Positions 15,678-24,495 are shown, counted from the stretch's first letter. The stretch is DNA of 64,000 nt from Flavobacteriales bacterium (GCA_016705545.1 JADIYA010000001.1:744001-808000), one strand, 5' to 3'. Notes: generated by a model not told the origin, from the letters alone. Made by a program: numbers and translations.

Positions 15678-17624
15678 ATGCCTCGCTACCTCCTGCTCCT
15701 GCTCAAGCTCCTCGTTGTCGGATTGGTGGCAGGCTCGCTCTTCCGCATCACACTGCTGTTGCTGCATCGCGATCAATGGCACGATGCAGCCCAAGTCGAT
15801 GTGCTCATCGCGCTGTTCAGCCGCGGCCTGCTCTTCGACCTGTACGCCTGCTCCTGGATCCTTGCCTTGCCCGCATTGCTGCTCGGGGTGGCTCATGCGT
15901 TGGGCGGAAAGCAACCCTGGGCCTGGAGGTTTGCGCACTGGGCGTTCACCATGCCCTTCCTTTTGCTGCTCTTCCTCGCCAGCGCCGACATCCCCTACTT
16001 CGACTATACCAACATGCGGATCACCGATGCTGCGCTGATCACCTTGCATGATCCCGCTCAGGCATTCCTGGAGCTCGTGACCACCCCTGCTTACCTCGGC
16101 ACCTTGCTGCTCTTCGCAGCGTTGGCATGGGCCGTGGGGCGCGGCGTGGGGCGCCTCTTCCGATCGCATCAGGCTGCATCCATGTCGCCAGCTCCGATCC
16201 GCTGGGTGCTGCTGCCCCTTCCGCTCGCATTGCTCTTCCTCGGAATGCGCGGCTCCGCCGATTTCGATGAGCATCCGCTGATCGCACAGGATGCCTTTTT
16301 CAGCGACACGCCCTTCCTCAATCAGCTCGGCACCAATGCGGCCTTCAGCTTCATCGAGAGCCTTGGGCAGGATCACGTGCAGTTATTGCCAGCCGAAGAA
16401 GCCGTCGTGAACGTTCGGCGCTATCTGGGGATCGGCGCGCAGCGCTTCGCATCGCCGATCGCACGCGATGTGCGCTTCGATGAGCCGCTGCTGCGCCGCA
16501 ACGTGGTGCTCATCCTGGTGGAGAGCCTCAGCGCCCAGCGCTTGCACCGTTACGGGCATCCGAAATGGCTCATGCCCTCCTTGGAGCAACTCATGGATTC
16601 CTCGGTGGTGATGGACCGATTCTATTCCAGCGGCATGCATACCGCGAACGGCATCTTCAGCAGCCATTATGGCCTGCCTCCGATCGGCGCGCAGCACCCC
16701 ATGATGCATCCGAGCATGACGGCCCAGCGCTTCCACGGCCTGCCGGGCACCTTGCGCGACAATGGTTACCGCACCTGCTTCATCAGCCCGGGCGATCCGC
16801 GATTCGACAACATGAACGGATTCCTTCCCGCGAATGGCTTCGAGGAGCTGGTCTCGAGGGACGACTTCCCGGAGTCCGACACCCGCAACAGCTGGGGCGT
16901 ATCCGATCATGCGCTCTACCGCATGGCGCTGCGTCGAGCCGATCGCTACGCACGCGAAGGCGGGGATCGATTCCTGCTCAGCCTCCTCACCGTGAGCAGC
17001 CATAAATGGAACAAGGCGCCGAGCGACATCCCGGGCTTCGCGCCGACGAGCGCCGATGACGAAGAGGCGATCTACGAGTACGCCGACCGCGCCCTCGCGG
17101 AGTTCCTCGCCGAAGCAAGGACACGGCCCTGGTTCGACAGCACGCTATTCGTGATCCTGGGCGATCACGGACAGGCCTTCGACCCGCTTTACGAGGTGCC
17201 GCTGGCCTACCACCATGTGCCAATGCTCATCCATGCGCCGGGTTGGGTTGAACCGCGAACGCTTGATGGCTTCGGCACACAGGTCGACCTGCCCGCCACG
17301 ATCCTCGGAGCGCTGCGCATCCCGCACATCGACAACACGCTCGGCAAGGACCTGATGCACGGCGGGCACGCAGCGGCCTACTTCTGCTCGGACCATCGGA
17401 TCTGCGCCATCAACGATTCGGGCTATCGCATCCGTGATCGCGAAGTGGTGCGTTTGTACGATCACGTGGCGCGCAGCACAAGCGACATGGCTGCCGCGCG
17501 CGCCGCATTGTGCGATTCGCTCGGGCGCTATGCCGAGAGCATGGTGCAAGTGGCGCAAGCCCTTGTTGAGCAAAAGCTCGCCGGAACTGATGGATTGCGA
17601 CCGGGCGATCATGCAGCGCGATAA
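15678..17624 (+). CDS. LTA-synthase-like membrane protein of the alkaline phosphatase/sulfatase superfamily
   Basis: A 648-residue protein with about five transmembrane helices in the first 210 residues, then a large periplasmic catalytic domain. Superfamily motifs are clear: the first metal-binding strand NVVLILVESLSAQ, the probable nucleophile Thr322 in HTANGIFSSHYGLP, and the metal-binding VILGDHGQAFD near the C-terminal third. LTA synthases, OpgB-type phosphoglycerol transferases and phosphoethanolamine transferases share this plan. In a Gram-negative Bacteroidota cell it more likely modifies a glycan or lipid head group than makes lipoteichoic acid, but the substrate is not visible. The ATG at 15678 is preferred over a GTG at 15651 because the first helix follows it directly and the GTG lies inside the promoter. 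Confidence 0.85.
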   Translation: MPRYLLLLLKLLVVGLVAGSLFRITLLLLHRDQWHDAAQVDVLIALFSRGLLFDLYACSWILALPALLLGVAHALGGKQPWAWRFAHWAFTMPFLLLLFLASADIPYFDYTNMRITDAALITLHDPAQAFLELVTTPAYLGTLLLFAALAWAVGRGVGRLFRSHQAASMSPAPIRWVLLPLPLALLFLGMRGSADFDEHPLIAQDAFFSDTPFLNQLGTNAAFSFIESLGQDHVQLLPAEEAVVNVRRYLGIGAQRFASPIARDVRFDEPLLRRNVVLILVESLSAQRLHRYGHPKWLMPSLEQLMDSSVVMDRFYSSGMHTANGIFSSHYGLPPIGAQHPMMHPSMTAQRFHGLPGTLRDNGYRTCFISPGDPRFDNMNGFLPANGFEELVSRDDFPESDTRNSWGVSDHALYRMALRRADRYAREGGDRFLLSLLTVSSHKWNKAPSDIPGFAPTSADDEEAIYEYADRALAEFLAEARTRPWFDSTLFVILGDHGQAFDPLYEVPLAYHHVPMLIHAPGWVEPRTLDGFGTQVDLPATILGALRIPHIDNTLGKDLMHGGHAAAYFCSDHRICAINDSGYRIRDREVVRLYDHVARSTSDMAAARAALCDSLGRYAESMVQVAQALVEQKLAGTDGLRPGDHAAR

Positions 17625-17648
17625 CTTCCGCCGATCAAAACCGAACGC

Positions 17649-18068
17649 ATGCAACGACGAGACTTCCTACGCAGCGCCTGCCAGGCGTGCGCGGCCATGG
17701 CACTGATCCCTGTGGCCGCCACACTGGAGGGCTGTGCATCCACAGCGAAAGCGCTGACCGTGACGGATGGTGTGCTGAATGTCCCGCTCGATGCGCTGGG
17801 CAATGGCAACAGCACCGTGGTGCGGGCGAACGGCCTTGCGAACAAGCTCATGATCTCGAAGCGCTCCGATGGCAGCTACACCGCGCTGGAGCTGAACTGC
17901 CCCCACAAAGGCGGCCCGATCAAAGAGAAGGAAGGACAGCTCGTATGCGGCTGGCACGGCAGCGCTTTCGACCTGGAAGGCAAATTGCTCAAGGGGCCGA
18001 GCAAGAGCGGTCTGAAGACCTATCCGGTTGATGCGGACGGGAGCATGCTTCGGGTGAGGTTGGCTTGA
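17649..18068 (+). CDS. Tat-exported Rieske [2Fe-2S] lipoprotein
   Basis: A 139-residue protein. The N-terminus has a twin-arginine motif (QRRDFLRS), a hydrophobic stretch and a lipobox LEGC (Cys29), so it is probably folded with its cluster, exported by Tat and then lipidated. The Rieske ligands are complete: Cys84 and His86 in CPHKGG, Cys100 and His103 in CGWHGS. This single-domain form is not part of a visible cytochrome bc complex. It could serve as a small electron carrier at the membrane; the partner is unknown. It begins 24 bases after the sulfatase-like gene and its stop abuts the converging GH3 gene directly. A TatA homologue is encoded at 59904. Confidence 0.9.
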   Translation: MQRRDFLRSACQACAAMALIPVAATLEGCASTAKALTVTDGVLNVPLDALGNGNSTVVRANGLANKLMISKRSDGSYTALELNCPHKGGPIKEKEGQLVCGWHGSAFDLEGKLLKGPSKSGLKTYPVDADGSMLRVRLA

Positions 18069-19553
18069 TCAACGCAGCCCTTCCACGTACTTCCGATCAT
18101 TCGCTAATCGCGGCACTTTGCTCTGCGCATCGTTCATGCCGCGCGCCTTCATCCAGGCTGCGAACGCGCCGTGCGGCAAAGCGCGGATCACCAGCGGGCG
18201 AAGCACCTTGCCGGTGATGAGATCGCGGTAGTAGGGATTGCGTTTCTGCAAGGCCGAATCAATCGCCAACGCGAACCGATCGCTGTCAGGAGGCGGTGCC
18301 GCGAATTCAATGAACCACTCGTGATGCGGGAGCCCTTCCGCCGGTGAAAGCTCCGGCGCCACGGTGAACTCGGCGACTTCGCACGGCACTTGCTCCATGG
18401 CATCCTTCAACGCGCCTTCGACCTCTTCGGCGATCACGTGCTCGCCGAATGCGCTGGTGAAGTGCTTCGTCCGGCCGGTAACGACGATGCGCGGCGGCGA
18501 GAGCGAAACGAAGCGCACGGTGTCGCCGATCTCATAGCCCCAGAGCCCGGCGTTGGTGTGCAGCACGAGCGCGTAGTTGACGCCAAGCTCGACCTGCGCG
18601 ATGGACAAGCGCTTCGGCGAGGGTTTTCCCAATTCGCTCGTGGGGATGAACTCGTAGTAGATGCCATTGTCCAGCACGAGCAGCAGGCCTTCTTCGTTGT
18701 TCTTGTCCTGGTACGCGATGAAGCCCTCGCTGGCGGGGAAGAGTTCAACGCTTGGCACGCTGCCGCCGATGAGCGATTCCATGCGTGCGCGGTACGGCGC
18801 GTAGTTGACGCCGCCATACACGAAGAGCGAGAAATTCGGGAACGCCTCGCGCACATTCTTCTTCTCGGTGCGAGCCAGCAAGCGCTCGAAATACATCTGC
18901 ACCCAGGCCGGTATGCCGCTGATCAAGCGCATGTCGGCCTTCATCGTCTCCGTCACGATCGCCTCCACCTTCGTCTCCCAGTCGGCGATGCTGTTCGTCG
19001 TGAATGATGGCAACCGGTTCTTCAGCAGGTAGCTCGGGACATGATTGGCCACGATGCCGCTGAGCCTGCCCGTGGGGATCGCACGGCTCTTGTCCAGCAC
19101 CGGGCTGCCTTGCAGGAAGATCATCTTCCCATCCACGAAATCGGCACGGCCGCTATGCGCGATGTAGGCGAGCAAGGCGCGCCGAGCACTGCCGATGTGG
19201 TTGGGCAGGCTCTCGCGCGTGATGGGGATGTACTTCGCCCCGCTGGTGGTGCCGCTGGTCTTGCACAGGTAGAGCGGCTGCCCGGGCCAGAGCACATCGT
19301 GCTCTCCGAAGAGGATCCGGTCGATGTACGGCCTGAAGCCTTCATAGTCGCGCAGCGGGATGGCCTGCGCCAAGGAAGCATGATGGCGCACCTGGTGCAG
19401 GCGGTGCTCAAGTCCGAAAGCCGTATCACCTGCGAAGCGAACGAGCTCGTTCAGGACGGCTTGCTGCGTGACCACCGGGTCCAGCGCGCGGCGCATCACG
19501 GCTTGGGTGACCTTGCGCGCGTAAGGCTTCGCGATGCTCGACTTGAGACTCAT
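18069..19553 (-). CDS. GH3-family acyl-adenylate-forming protein
   Basis: A 494-residue protein of the GH3 auxin-responsive-promoter family (acyl-AMP-forming fold). The nucleotide-binding motif KTSGTTSGAKYIP is at about 104-116, and the following SLPNHIGSARRALLAY helix, the FVYGGVNYAPYRARMESL block, the ELFPASEGFIAYQD motif and GYEIGDTVRFVSL ... VTGRTKHFTSAFGEHV are typical. Plant members conjugate amino acids to hormones; the bacterial substrates are not settled. It is cytoplasmic by sequence. The ATG at 19553 is chosen over a TTG three codons upstream. It converges with the Rieske gene with no gap, and follows the M23 peptidase gene on the same strand after 115 bases in which I see nothing definite. 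Confidence 0.92.
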   Translation of the reverse strand: MSLKSSIAKPYARKVTQAVMRRALDPVVTQQAVLNELVRFAGDTAFGLEHRLHQVRHHASLAQAIPLRDYEGFRPYIDRILFGEHDVLWPGQPLYLCKTSGTTSGAKYIPITRESLPNHIGSARRALLAYIAHSGRADFVDGKMIFLQGSPVLDKSRAIPTGRLSGIVANHVPSYLLKNRLPSFTTNSIADWETKVEAIVTETMKADMRLISGIPAWVQMYFERLLARTEKKNVREAFPNFSLFVYGGVNYAPYRARMESLIGGSVPSVELFPASEGFIAYQDKNNEEGLLLVLDNGIYYEFIPTSELGKPSPKRLSIAQVELGVNYALVLHTNAGLWGYEIGDTVRFVSLSPPRIVVTGRTKHFTSAFGEHVIAEEVEGALKDAMEQVPCEVAEFTVAPELSPAEGLPHHEWFIEFAAPPPDSDRFALAIDSALQKRNPYYRDLITGKVLRPLVIRALPHGAFAAWMKARGMNDAQSKVPRLANDRKYVEGLR

Positions 19554-19668
19554 GGCAGACAATGATCACTGTTCGGCACTGGCCCGAGCACTGCGCGCCG
19601 GGAGAAGCATGGGACCGGTGCGAAGCAACCCCCAACCGGCGCAACCTGCAACCTCAAACTCACTTCCA

Positions 19669-20559
19669 CTACTGAAACATCATGTAGGCTGCCGGGTCCA
19701 CCGCATCGCCATTGTGCCAAAGCTCGAAGTGCAGATGGGGCCCGGAGCTGTTCTCGCCGGTATCGCCCACGATGGCGATCGCCTCCCCCGGCTTCACACG
19801 ATCACCGGCCTTCTTGAGCAGGACGCGGTTGTGCTTGTACACGCTCACCAGCCCGTTGGTGTGCTGCACGGCCAGCACGTGCCCCGCATCGGTGGTCCAG
19901 CTCGATAATGCCACGGTGCCCGATAGGCAGCTCTTCACCGCAGCATCGGGCGCGGTAACGATATCGATTCCGAAATGGCCCTTGGCCCGGTCGAACGCAC
20001 TGGTGACGATGCCCTCGACGGGTGGCACGAAAAGCACGCTGGCCAGCTCCCGGCGCTCGCTGGCACCTCGGCCCTCAACCAGGCTGTATTGCTCTTCGCG
20101 CTGGATGCGTGCGCGCAACGCGCTATCGGGAGAGCCTGGAATCAATCCGGCCGGGTCCTGGCGCACCAAGGCCGGCCGCTGAAGGGTTGTGCTGTCAAGC
20201 ACCTGCTCGCCGGTGAGCACAGCCTGCAGGTTCTGGATGAAGGCCCGCTGCTCAGTCAGGGCCACTTGCAACGAATCAGCGCGCTCTGCGGAGTGGATCG
20301 CCTGCACACGGGTCTCCTCGTCGCTGTATCCAGGGATGAAGCGTTTCAACGGGGTGAAGACGATCAGAATCGACACCAGAGCACCATAGAGCAGGAAAGC
20401 CAGCACCGTGAACACCAACACGCTCAGCAGGTTGAGTCGCGCACTGAGGCGCTCGGCAAAGGTCCGATCGTCGATGAGCACCAGCCGGTACTTGCTGCGC
20501 AAGCGCGCCAAGAGCCCACGGCTGGGCTTCCTGTTGGGCCTGTTCTCCGGAGCAGCCAT
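19669..20559 (-). CDS. Membrane-anchored M23 family peptidase (LytM type)
   Basis: A 296-residue protein: a short basic cytoplasmic N-terminus, one transmembrane helix at about 43-68, a helical region that may form a coiled coil (about 80-130), and a C-terminal M23 domain. Zinc ligands are intact: His195 and Asp199 in GHFGIDIVTAPD, and the His275-Leu-His277 pair in GPHLHFELW. It should therefore be an active peptidoglycan endopeptidase facing the periplasm. It is transcribed divergently from the sprE/porW homologue, with 71 bases between start codons. The ATG at 20559 is preferred to a GTG at 20625, which would add a non-conserved basic tail overlapping the divergent promoter. Confidence 0.92.
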   Translation of the reverse strand: MAAPENRPNRKPSRGLLARLRSKYRLVLIDDRTFAERLSARLNLLSVLVFTVLAFLLYGALVSILIVFTPLKRFIPGYSDEETRVQAIHSAERADSLQVALTEQRAFIQNLQAVLTGEQVLDSTTLQRPALVRQDPAGLIPGSPDSALRARIQREEQYSLVEGRGASERRELASVLFVPPVEGIVTSAFDRAKGHFGIDIVTAPDAAVKSCLSGTVALSSWTTDAGHVLAVQHTNGLVSVYKHNRVLLKKAGDRVKPGEAIAIVGDTGENSSGPHLHFELWHNGDAVDPAAYMMFQ

Positions 20560-20598
20560 TCGGCGAAGTTCGCCCACGCGGCGTTGGGGGCCATGAAA

Positions 20599-20606
20599 TA
20601 ACTTCG
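20599..20606 (+). promoter_or_regulatory. -7 element TAACTTCG upstream of sprE/porW
   Basis: TAACTTCG matches TAnnTTTG at seven of eight positions and ends 24 bases before the ATG at 20631. It lies in the divergent gap between the M23 peptidase gene and the SprE/PorW-like gene, and would drive the latter and possibly genes downstream. Confidence 0.4.
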
Positions 20607-20630
20607 GCCGCTCGCAGTTATCCACGCCGG

Positions 20631-23243
20631 ATGCGCACCTCCCTACGCTTAGCGACCCTCACCTTGCTCCTGTTGGCCATCGGCTTGCTTGCCGGCTGCA
20701 AGCAGGACAAGGACAGTTTCGTGAACCGTACGTACCACCGGCTCACTGCGCGCGACAACGGCTGGTTCAATGCCAATGAGAAGCTGAAGGAGACGGTTAT
20801 GGGCATTGAGGACGCCCATGTCGACGACTTCGACAAGGTGCTCCCGCTGTTCATCTACGGCAGCGAGCAACAGGCCAAGAGCGCCACCCCGGACCTGGAG
20901 AAGTGCATCGACAAGTGCTCGCTGGTGATTGAGCGGCACAGCATGGATATCAAGGGGAAGGAGAAGAACACGTGGATCGACGACGCGTGGTTCGTGATCG
21001 CCCGCAGCCAGTTCTACAAGCGCAACCACTCCGAAGCCGAGCGTGGCTTCGCGCATATCACCCGGCAATACAAGGGCTTCAACCGCGAGTACGATGCGAA
21101 GATCTGGCTGGCGCGCACGGCCATCGAGCTCGAGCAATTCGGGAAGGCCCAGAGCGCCTTGGATCATGTGGGCAGCGCGAAGAAGCGGCCCAAGCACCTC
21201 GACGAAGGGTTGCTAGCGGCCGTGCACGCCGAGCTGGAACTCAAGCGCGGAAAGGTCGATGATGCCATCATGCACCTCGAGCGAGCGATTCCGATCGCGC
21301 GCACCAAACGTGAGCGCGTGCGATGGGCCTTCGTGCTGGCGCAGCTCTACCAGCTCAAAGGACAGGAGAAGAAGGCCATCGATCAGTTCGCGGCGGTGGC
21401 CAAGATGGGCCCTCCCTATGAGATGGCCTTCCACGCGCAGATCTTCCAAGCGCTCGCCTACAACAAGGGCGACAGCAAGGCCTTGCGCAAGATGCTCAAG
21501 GGCATGCTGCGCGACGATAAGCACATCGACCACTTCGACATGATCCACTACGCCTTGGCGGAACTGGACCTTAAGGAGCGCAAGAAGGAAGATGCGCTGG
21601 CGCACCTGCGCACCAGCGTAAAGGTGAGCACCAACGACAGCAAACAGAAAGCGAAGAGCTTCCTGAAGCTCGCCGATGTGCATTTTGATGATCGCCTGTA
21701 CCGACCGGCGCAGCAGTACTACGACAGCACCAAGGCCCTGCTGAACCCGGAGCATGTGCGCTTCGATGAGGTGGAAACACGGGCGCGGGTGCTCGGTGAC
21801 CTGGTGGAGCAGCTCGAGATCATTGCCCACGAAGACAGCCTGCAAGCCCTCATGGGCCTCGATCCTGAAGAGCTTCAGAAGAAGATCCGCAGCATCATCC
21901 GGCAGCGCGAGGATGCCGAAGAGGAACAGCGCCGCAAGGAAGAGGAGGCCCGGTCGGCTCCGGATGCCACCGCCGAGCGGCCCGTTGCCCCCCCCCCGGG
22001 TGGTCGCGGGAACTGGTACTTCTACGACCCGCAGCAGGTCGGCAGGGGCATGGCCAACTTCAAGAAGAAGTGGGGCAACCGGAAGCTCGAGGACGATTGG
22101 CGCCGGCAGGACCGCAGCGGCAGCGCTCTGGCGCAATCCGAGGAGGAAGAGGAAGAAGAGGGGCCGGATGGGAAAGAGGGCAAAGAGGCCGAGTGGAAAG
22201 ATCCCGAATCATACCTGCGCGACATCCCCAAGGATGAAGCGGCCGTGGCAGCCTCCAATGGCCGCATCTGCGGGGCCTTGTACGCCAGCGGCATGATCTA
22301 CAAGGAGCAGCTCAAGGACATCGACAATGCCATCGAGAGCTTCGAGGTGCTCAACAACCGCTTCGAGGAATGCCAATACACCCCAGAAAGCCACTATCAG
22401 CTCTACCGCATTTACCTGAAGAAGGAAAGCGAAGGCTGGGTGGACCTCATGGGCGGCAGCGGCTCGAAGACCTATGCGGACATCATACTGGAGCGATGGC
22501 CCGACTCTGAATTCGCCCGGCTGGTGCGCGATCCCAATCTTCTGCAAGCCGATGCTGAGCGACGGGCGGCGGAAGAGGTGGCCTACCGCGATGTATATCG
22601 CATGTTCCGGGATCGCGCCTATTACCCCACCATCACGGCTTGCGACCGCGTGATCCTCGAAGAGCCGAACAACCACTTCCGTCCGAAGTACCACTTCCTG
22701 AAGGCCATGGCCATCGGTGGCACACGCAATGTGCCGGAGTACCGAACCGCGCTTACCACCGTGAAGGACGGATTCCCAGGCACGGAGGAGGCCACGCGCG
22801 CCGAAGAGCTGCTCGCCAGCTTGGATGGCGCAAGCGGAGGGGCGCCCAAGCCTAAGGCACCCACCGGCCCAGCCTACTCTCCCGACGACGGGCCACAGAC
22901 CTATGTGGTCGTGGTTCCTTCGTCAGGCGCCGATATGGATGTCATGCGCGCCGCGGTCTCGGATTTCAACGCAGCCTATTTCGGCCATACCCCCTTGCAG
23001 GTCTCCGGGAGCATCCTCGATGCCGAAAGGCGATTGGTGCTCATAGCCCCGCTTCCGAATAAGGCCAAAGCCATTGAATACCACAACCTCTTCTACGGCA
23101 ATGAGGATATGCTGCAAGGACTCGCCGACCAAGGCTATCCGGTCTTCGCCATCAGTCAGGCCAATTATGCAACTTTCTTCAAGGACAAGGACGTGGACGG
23201 TTATCAAGCCTTCTTCCTTCAGAACTACCTTGACGGTCAGTAG
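20631..23243 (+). CDS. sprE: SprE/PorW-type TPR lipoprotein of the type IX secretion system
   Basis: An 870-residue lipoprotein (lipobox LAGC, Cys23). The opening SFVNRTYHRLTARDNGWFNA, the VLPLFIYGSE block and the IERHSMDIKGKEKNTWIDDAW block fit the SprE (Flavobacterium) / PorW (Porphyromonas) family, and the length matches SprE. The N-terminal half is a string of TPR-like helices. A charged linker at about 435-530 (EEEQRRKEEEARS, EEEEEEGPDGKEGKE) separates it from a second helical region, and a small alpha/beta domain ends the protein (TYVVVVPSSGADMDVM). SprE and PorW are needed for T9SS function and, in gliders, motility; PorW is thought to link rotor and translocon. A ten-C run interrupts the linker (see separate entry). 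Confidence 0.85.
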   Translation: MRTSLRLATLTLLLLAIGLLAGCKQDKDSFVNRTYHRLTARDNGWFNANEKLKETVMGIEDAHVDDFDKVLPLFIYGSEQQAKSATPDLEKCIDKCSLVIERHSMDIKGKEKNTWIDDAWFVIARSQFYKRNHSEAERGFAHITRQYKGFNREYDAKIWLARTAIELEQFGKAQSALDHVGSAKKRPKHLDEGLLAAVHAELELKRGKVDDAIMHLERAIPIARTKRERVRWAFVLAQLYQLKGQEKKAIDQFAAVAKMGPPYEMAFHAQIFQALAYNKGDSKALRKMLKGMLRDDKHIDHFDMIHYALAELDLKERKKEDALAHLRTSVKVSTNDSKQKAKSFLKLADVHFDDRLYRPAQQYYDSTKALLNPEHVRFDEVETRARVLGDLVEQLEIIAHEDSLQALMGLDPEELQKKIRSIIRQREDAEEEQRRKEEEARSAPDATAERPVAPPPGGRGNWYFYDPQQVGRGMANFKKKWGNRKLEDDWRRQDRSGSALAQSEEEEEEEGPDGKEGKEAEWKDPESYLRDIPKDEAAVAASNGRICGALYASGMIYKEQLKDIDNAIESFEVLNNRFEECQYTPESHYQLYRIYLKKESEGWVDLMGGSGSKTYADIILERWPDSEFARLVRDPNLLQADAERRAAEEVAYRDVYRMFRDRAYYPTITACDRVILEEPNNHFRPKYHFLKAMAIGGTRNVPEYRTALTTVKDGFPGTEEATRAEELLASLDGASGGAPKPKAPTGPAYSPDDGPQTYVVVVPSSGADMDVMRAAVSDFNAAYFGHTPLQVSGSILDAERRLVLIAPLPNKAKAIEYHNLFYGNEDMLQGLADQGYPVFAISQANYATFFKDKDVDGYQAFFLQNYLDGQ
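21988..21997 (+). repeat. Homopolymeric C10 tract inside sprE/porW
   Basis: Ten consecutive C residues encode part of an Ala-Pro-Pro-Pro stretch (residues 453-456) in the charged linker of the SprE/PorW homologue. The reading frame is open at this length. Runs of this kind are prone to slipped-strand length change and also to sequencing error. Confidence 0.9.
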
Positions 23244-23262
23244 GATAAGCGGAGGCTTCGGC

Positions 23263-23270
23263 TATATTTG
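23263..23270 (+). promoter_or_regulatory. Perfect -7 element TATATTTG before bactofilin
   Basis: TATATTTG is an exact TAnnTTTG match, 36 bases before the bactofilin ATG at 23307 and 19 bases after the sprE stop. It argues that bactofilin and the ATP synthase genes are not solely dependent on sprE transcription. A TTG at 23230 is too far upstream to count confidently as the -33 element. Confidence 0.55.
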
Positions 23271-23306
23271 CCCGCGACGGTACGTTTCACCCAACGCCCA
23301 TTCGCC

Positions 23307-23756
23307 ATGTTCGGCAGCGACAAAACCGCCTCAGCACCCATGAGCAAGCCCAACGAACCTGTAAGCCCTGGCAAGATCAACAGCATCATGGAGGGCACCT
23401 CCATTGTGGGCGAGGTGAACAGCGATAGCAACATCCGCATCGATGGGAAGGTGAAAGGCACCGTGAATGCCCGCGGCCGTGTGATCATTGGGCAAACCGG
23501 CGTGATTGAGGGCGAGGTGATTTGCCAGAGCAGCGACATTGAGGGCACCTTGGTGGGTAAGATCAATTGCCAGGACCTGCTGAGCCTCAAGGCCACCGCC
23601 AAGCTCCAGGGCGACATCAATACGAAGAAGCTGGCCATTGAGCCGGGCGCCGTTTTCACCGGCAATTGCAGCATGGCCGGTGGTGTGGTGAAGGAAATGG
23701 ACCCTGTTCGCTTGCAGAGCGCACCCCGGCCCGAGCAGGCGCAGGCGGGCCGCTGA
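23307..23756 (+). CDS. Bactofilin (polymer-forming cytoskeletal protein)
   Basis: A 149-residue bactofilin. The central domain shows the right-handed beta-helix pattern of short repeating turns: GTSIVGEVNSDSNIRIDGKV, GTVNARGRVIIGQTGVIEG, VICQSSDIEGTLVGKI, LKATAKLQGDINT, LAIEPGAVFTGNC. It is flanked by disordered ends rich in Pro, Ala, Gln and Ser. Bactofilins polymerise without nucleotide and can scaffold cell-shape or peptidoglycan enzymes. The ATG at 23307 (MFGSDKTASAP) is chosen; earlier in-frame codons fall inside the promoter. It stands directly ahead of the ATP synthase genes and behind sprE, with an M23 peptidase nearby on the other strand. Confidence 0.93.
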   Translation: MFGSDKTASAPMSKPNEPVSPGKINSIMEGTSIVGEVNSDSNIRIDGKVKGTVNARGRVIIGQTGVIEGEVICQSSDIEGTLVGKINCQDLLSLKATAKLQGDINTKKLAIEPGAVFTGNCSMAGGVVKEMDPVRLQSAPRPEQAQAGR

Positions 23757-23802
23757 TCCTCTTTTCTGACCTGATTGCCGACACCCGAATGGGTGCCGCC
23801 CC

Positions 23803-24195
23803 ATGGCCCCACAGCGCTGGTCCTTCCTCATTCCCATCGGACTCTTCACCGCAGCCATGGCCGTGCTGCTCTGGATCGCGCTCTATGGACTTCGGGTCCC
23901 GTTCGAGCCGCTGCACGCCATCATGCTTGCGTGGTTCGCCTTGATCACCGCATCGCTCCACCTCTGGCAGGAGCACGCCATGGCCACTGACCCCAAAGGC
24001 TTTGTCCGCCGCTTCATGGGCGGACTCATGCTCAAGATGCTCCTATCGCTCGGTGTGCTCGTGGTGCTCTTGCTGCGCGCCCCGAAAGAGACCCTGATGA
24101 TCTCGGGCATCGCCTTCGCAGTGCTCTATCTGGCCTTCCTCGCCTTCAGCACGGTGCGGCTCAGCGGCCTGTCGCGCAAGCTGCCGAAGGCATGA
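23803..24195 (+). CDS. Small four-helix membrane protein preceding AtpZ (possible AtpI-like)
   Basis: A 130-residue protein with four predicted transmembrane helices (about 7-27, 33-53, 70-92 and 97-118) and a basic C-terminus (RLSGLSRKLPKA). The third helix is preceded by FVRRFMGGLMLKM. No motif settles its identity. Its size, helix number and position fit the AtpI-like proteins that accompany ATP synthase operons and help assemble the c-ring, but the assignment is inferred from context. It overlaps the AtpZ gene by four bases (ATGA), so the two are cotranslated. Confidence 0.6.
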   Translation: MAPQRWSFLIPIGLFTAAMAVLLWIALYGLRVPFEPLHAIMLAWFALITASLHLWQEHAMATDPKGFVRRFMGGLMLKMLLSLGVLVVLLLRAPKETLMISGIAFAVLYLAFLAFSTVRLSGLSRKLPKA

Positions 24196-24419
24196 GTGCC
24201 GAAGATGACCTGAAGAAGGCGCGCAAGGGCTACGACAATTACATGCGCTACACCGGCCTCGGATTCACGATGCTGGGCATCGTGCTGGCCTTCACCTTCG
24301 GCGGCTGGTGGCTCGATCGGCAACTCCATTGGCCCTTCCCGGTCTTCACCTTGGTGCTGAGCCTCGCGGGCATTGCCGGGGCCATGATGTACCTGTTCAA
24401 GGAGACAAGGAGCCGGTGA
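24192..24419 (+). CDS. AtpZ/AtpI family protein
   Basis: A 75-residue protein with two transmembrane helices. Helix one contains TGLGFTMLGIVLAFTFGGWWLD, where the G-x-x-hydrophobic-GWWLD pattern is the AtpZ signature; helix two is FTLVLSLAGIAGAMMYLFK. AtpZ-type proteins travel with F1Fo genes and are implicated in assembly or Mg/Ca transport. It overlaps the upstream membrane protein gene by four bases and lies 76 bases before atpB, which fits a role with the synthase. Confidence 0.85.
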   Translation: MSAEDDLKKARKGYDNYMRYTGLGFTMLGIVLAFTFGGWWLDRQLHWPFPVFTLVLSLAGIAGAMMYLFKETRSR

Positions 24420-24495
24420 TTGCAGATCATCGCTTTCCTGAATGAAGCGGTTGCCTACATTCGCGGCCGCAAAGAGAGGGCACCGTCCCGCATCC

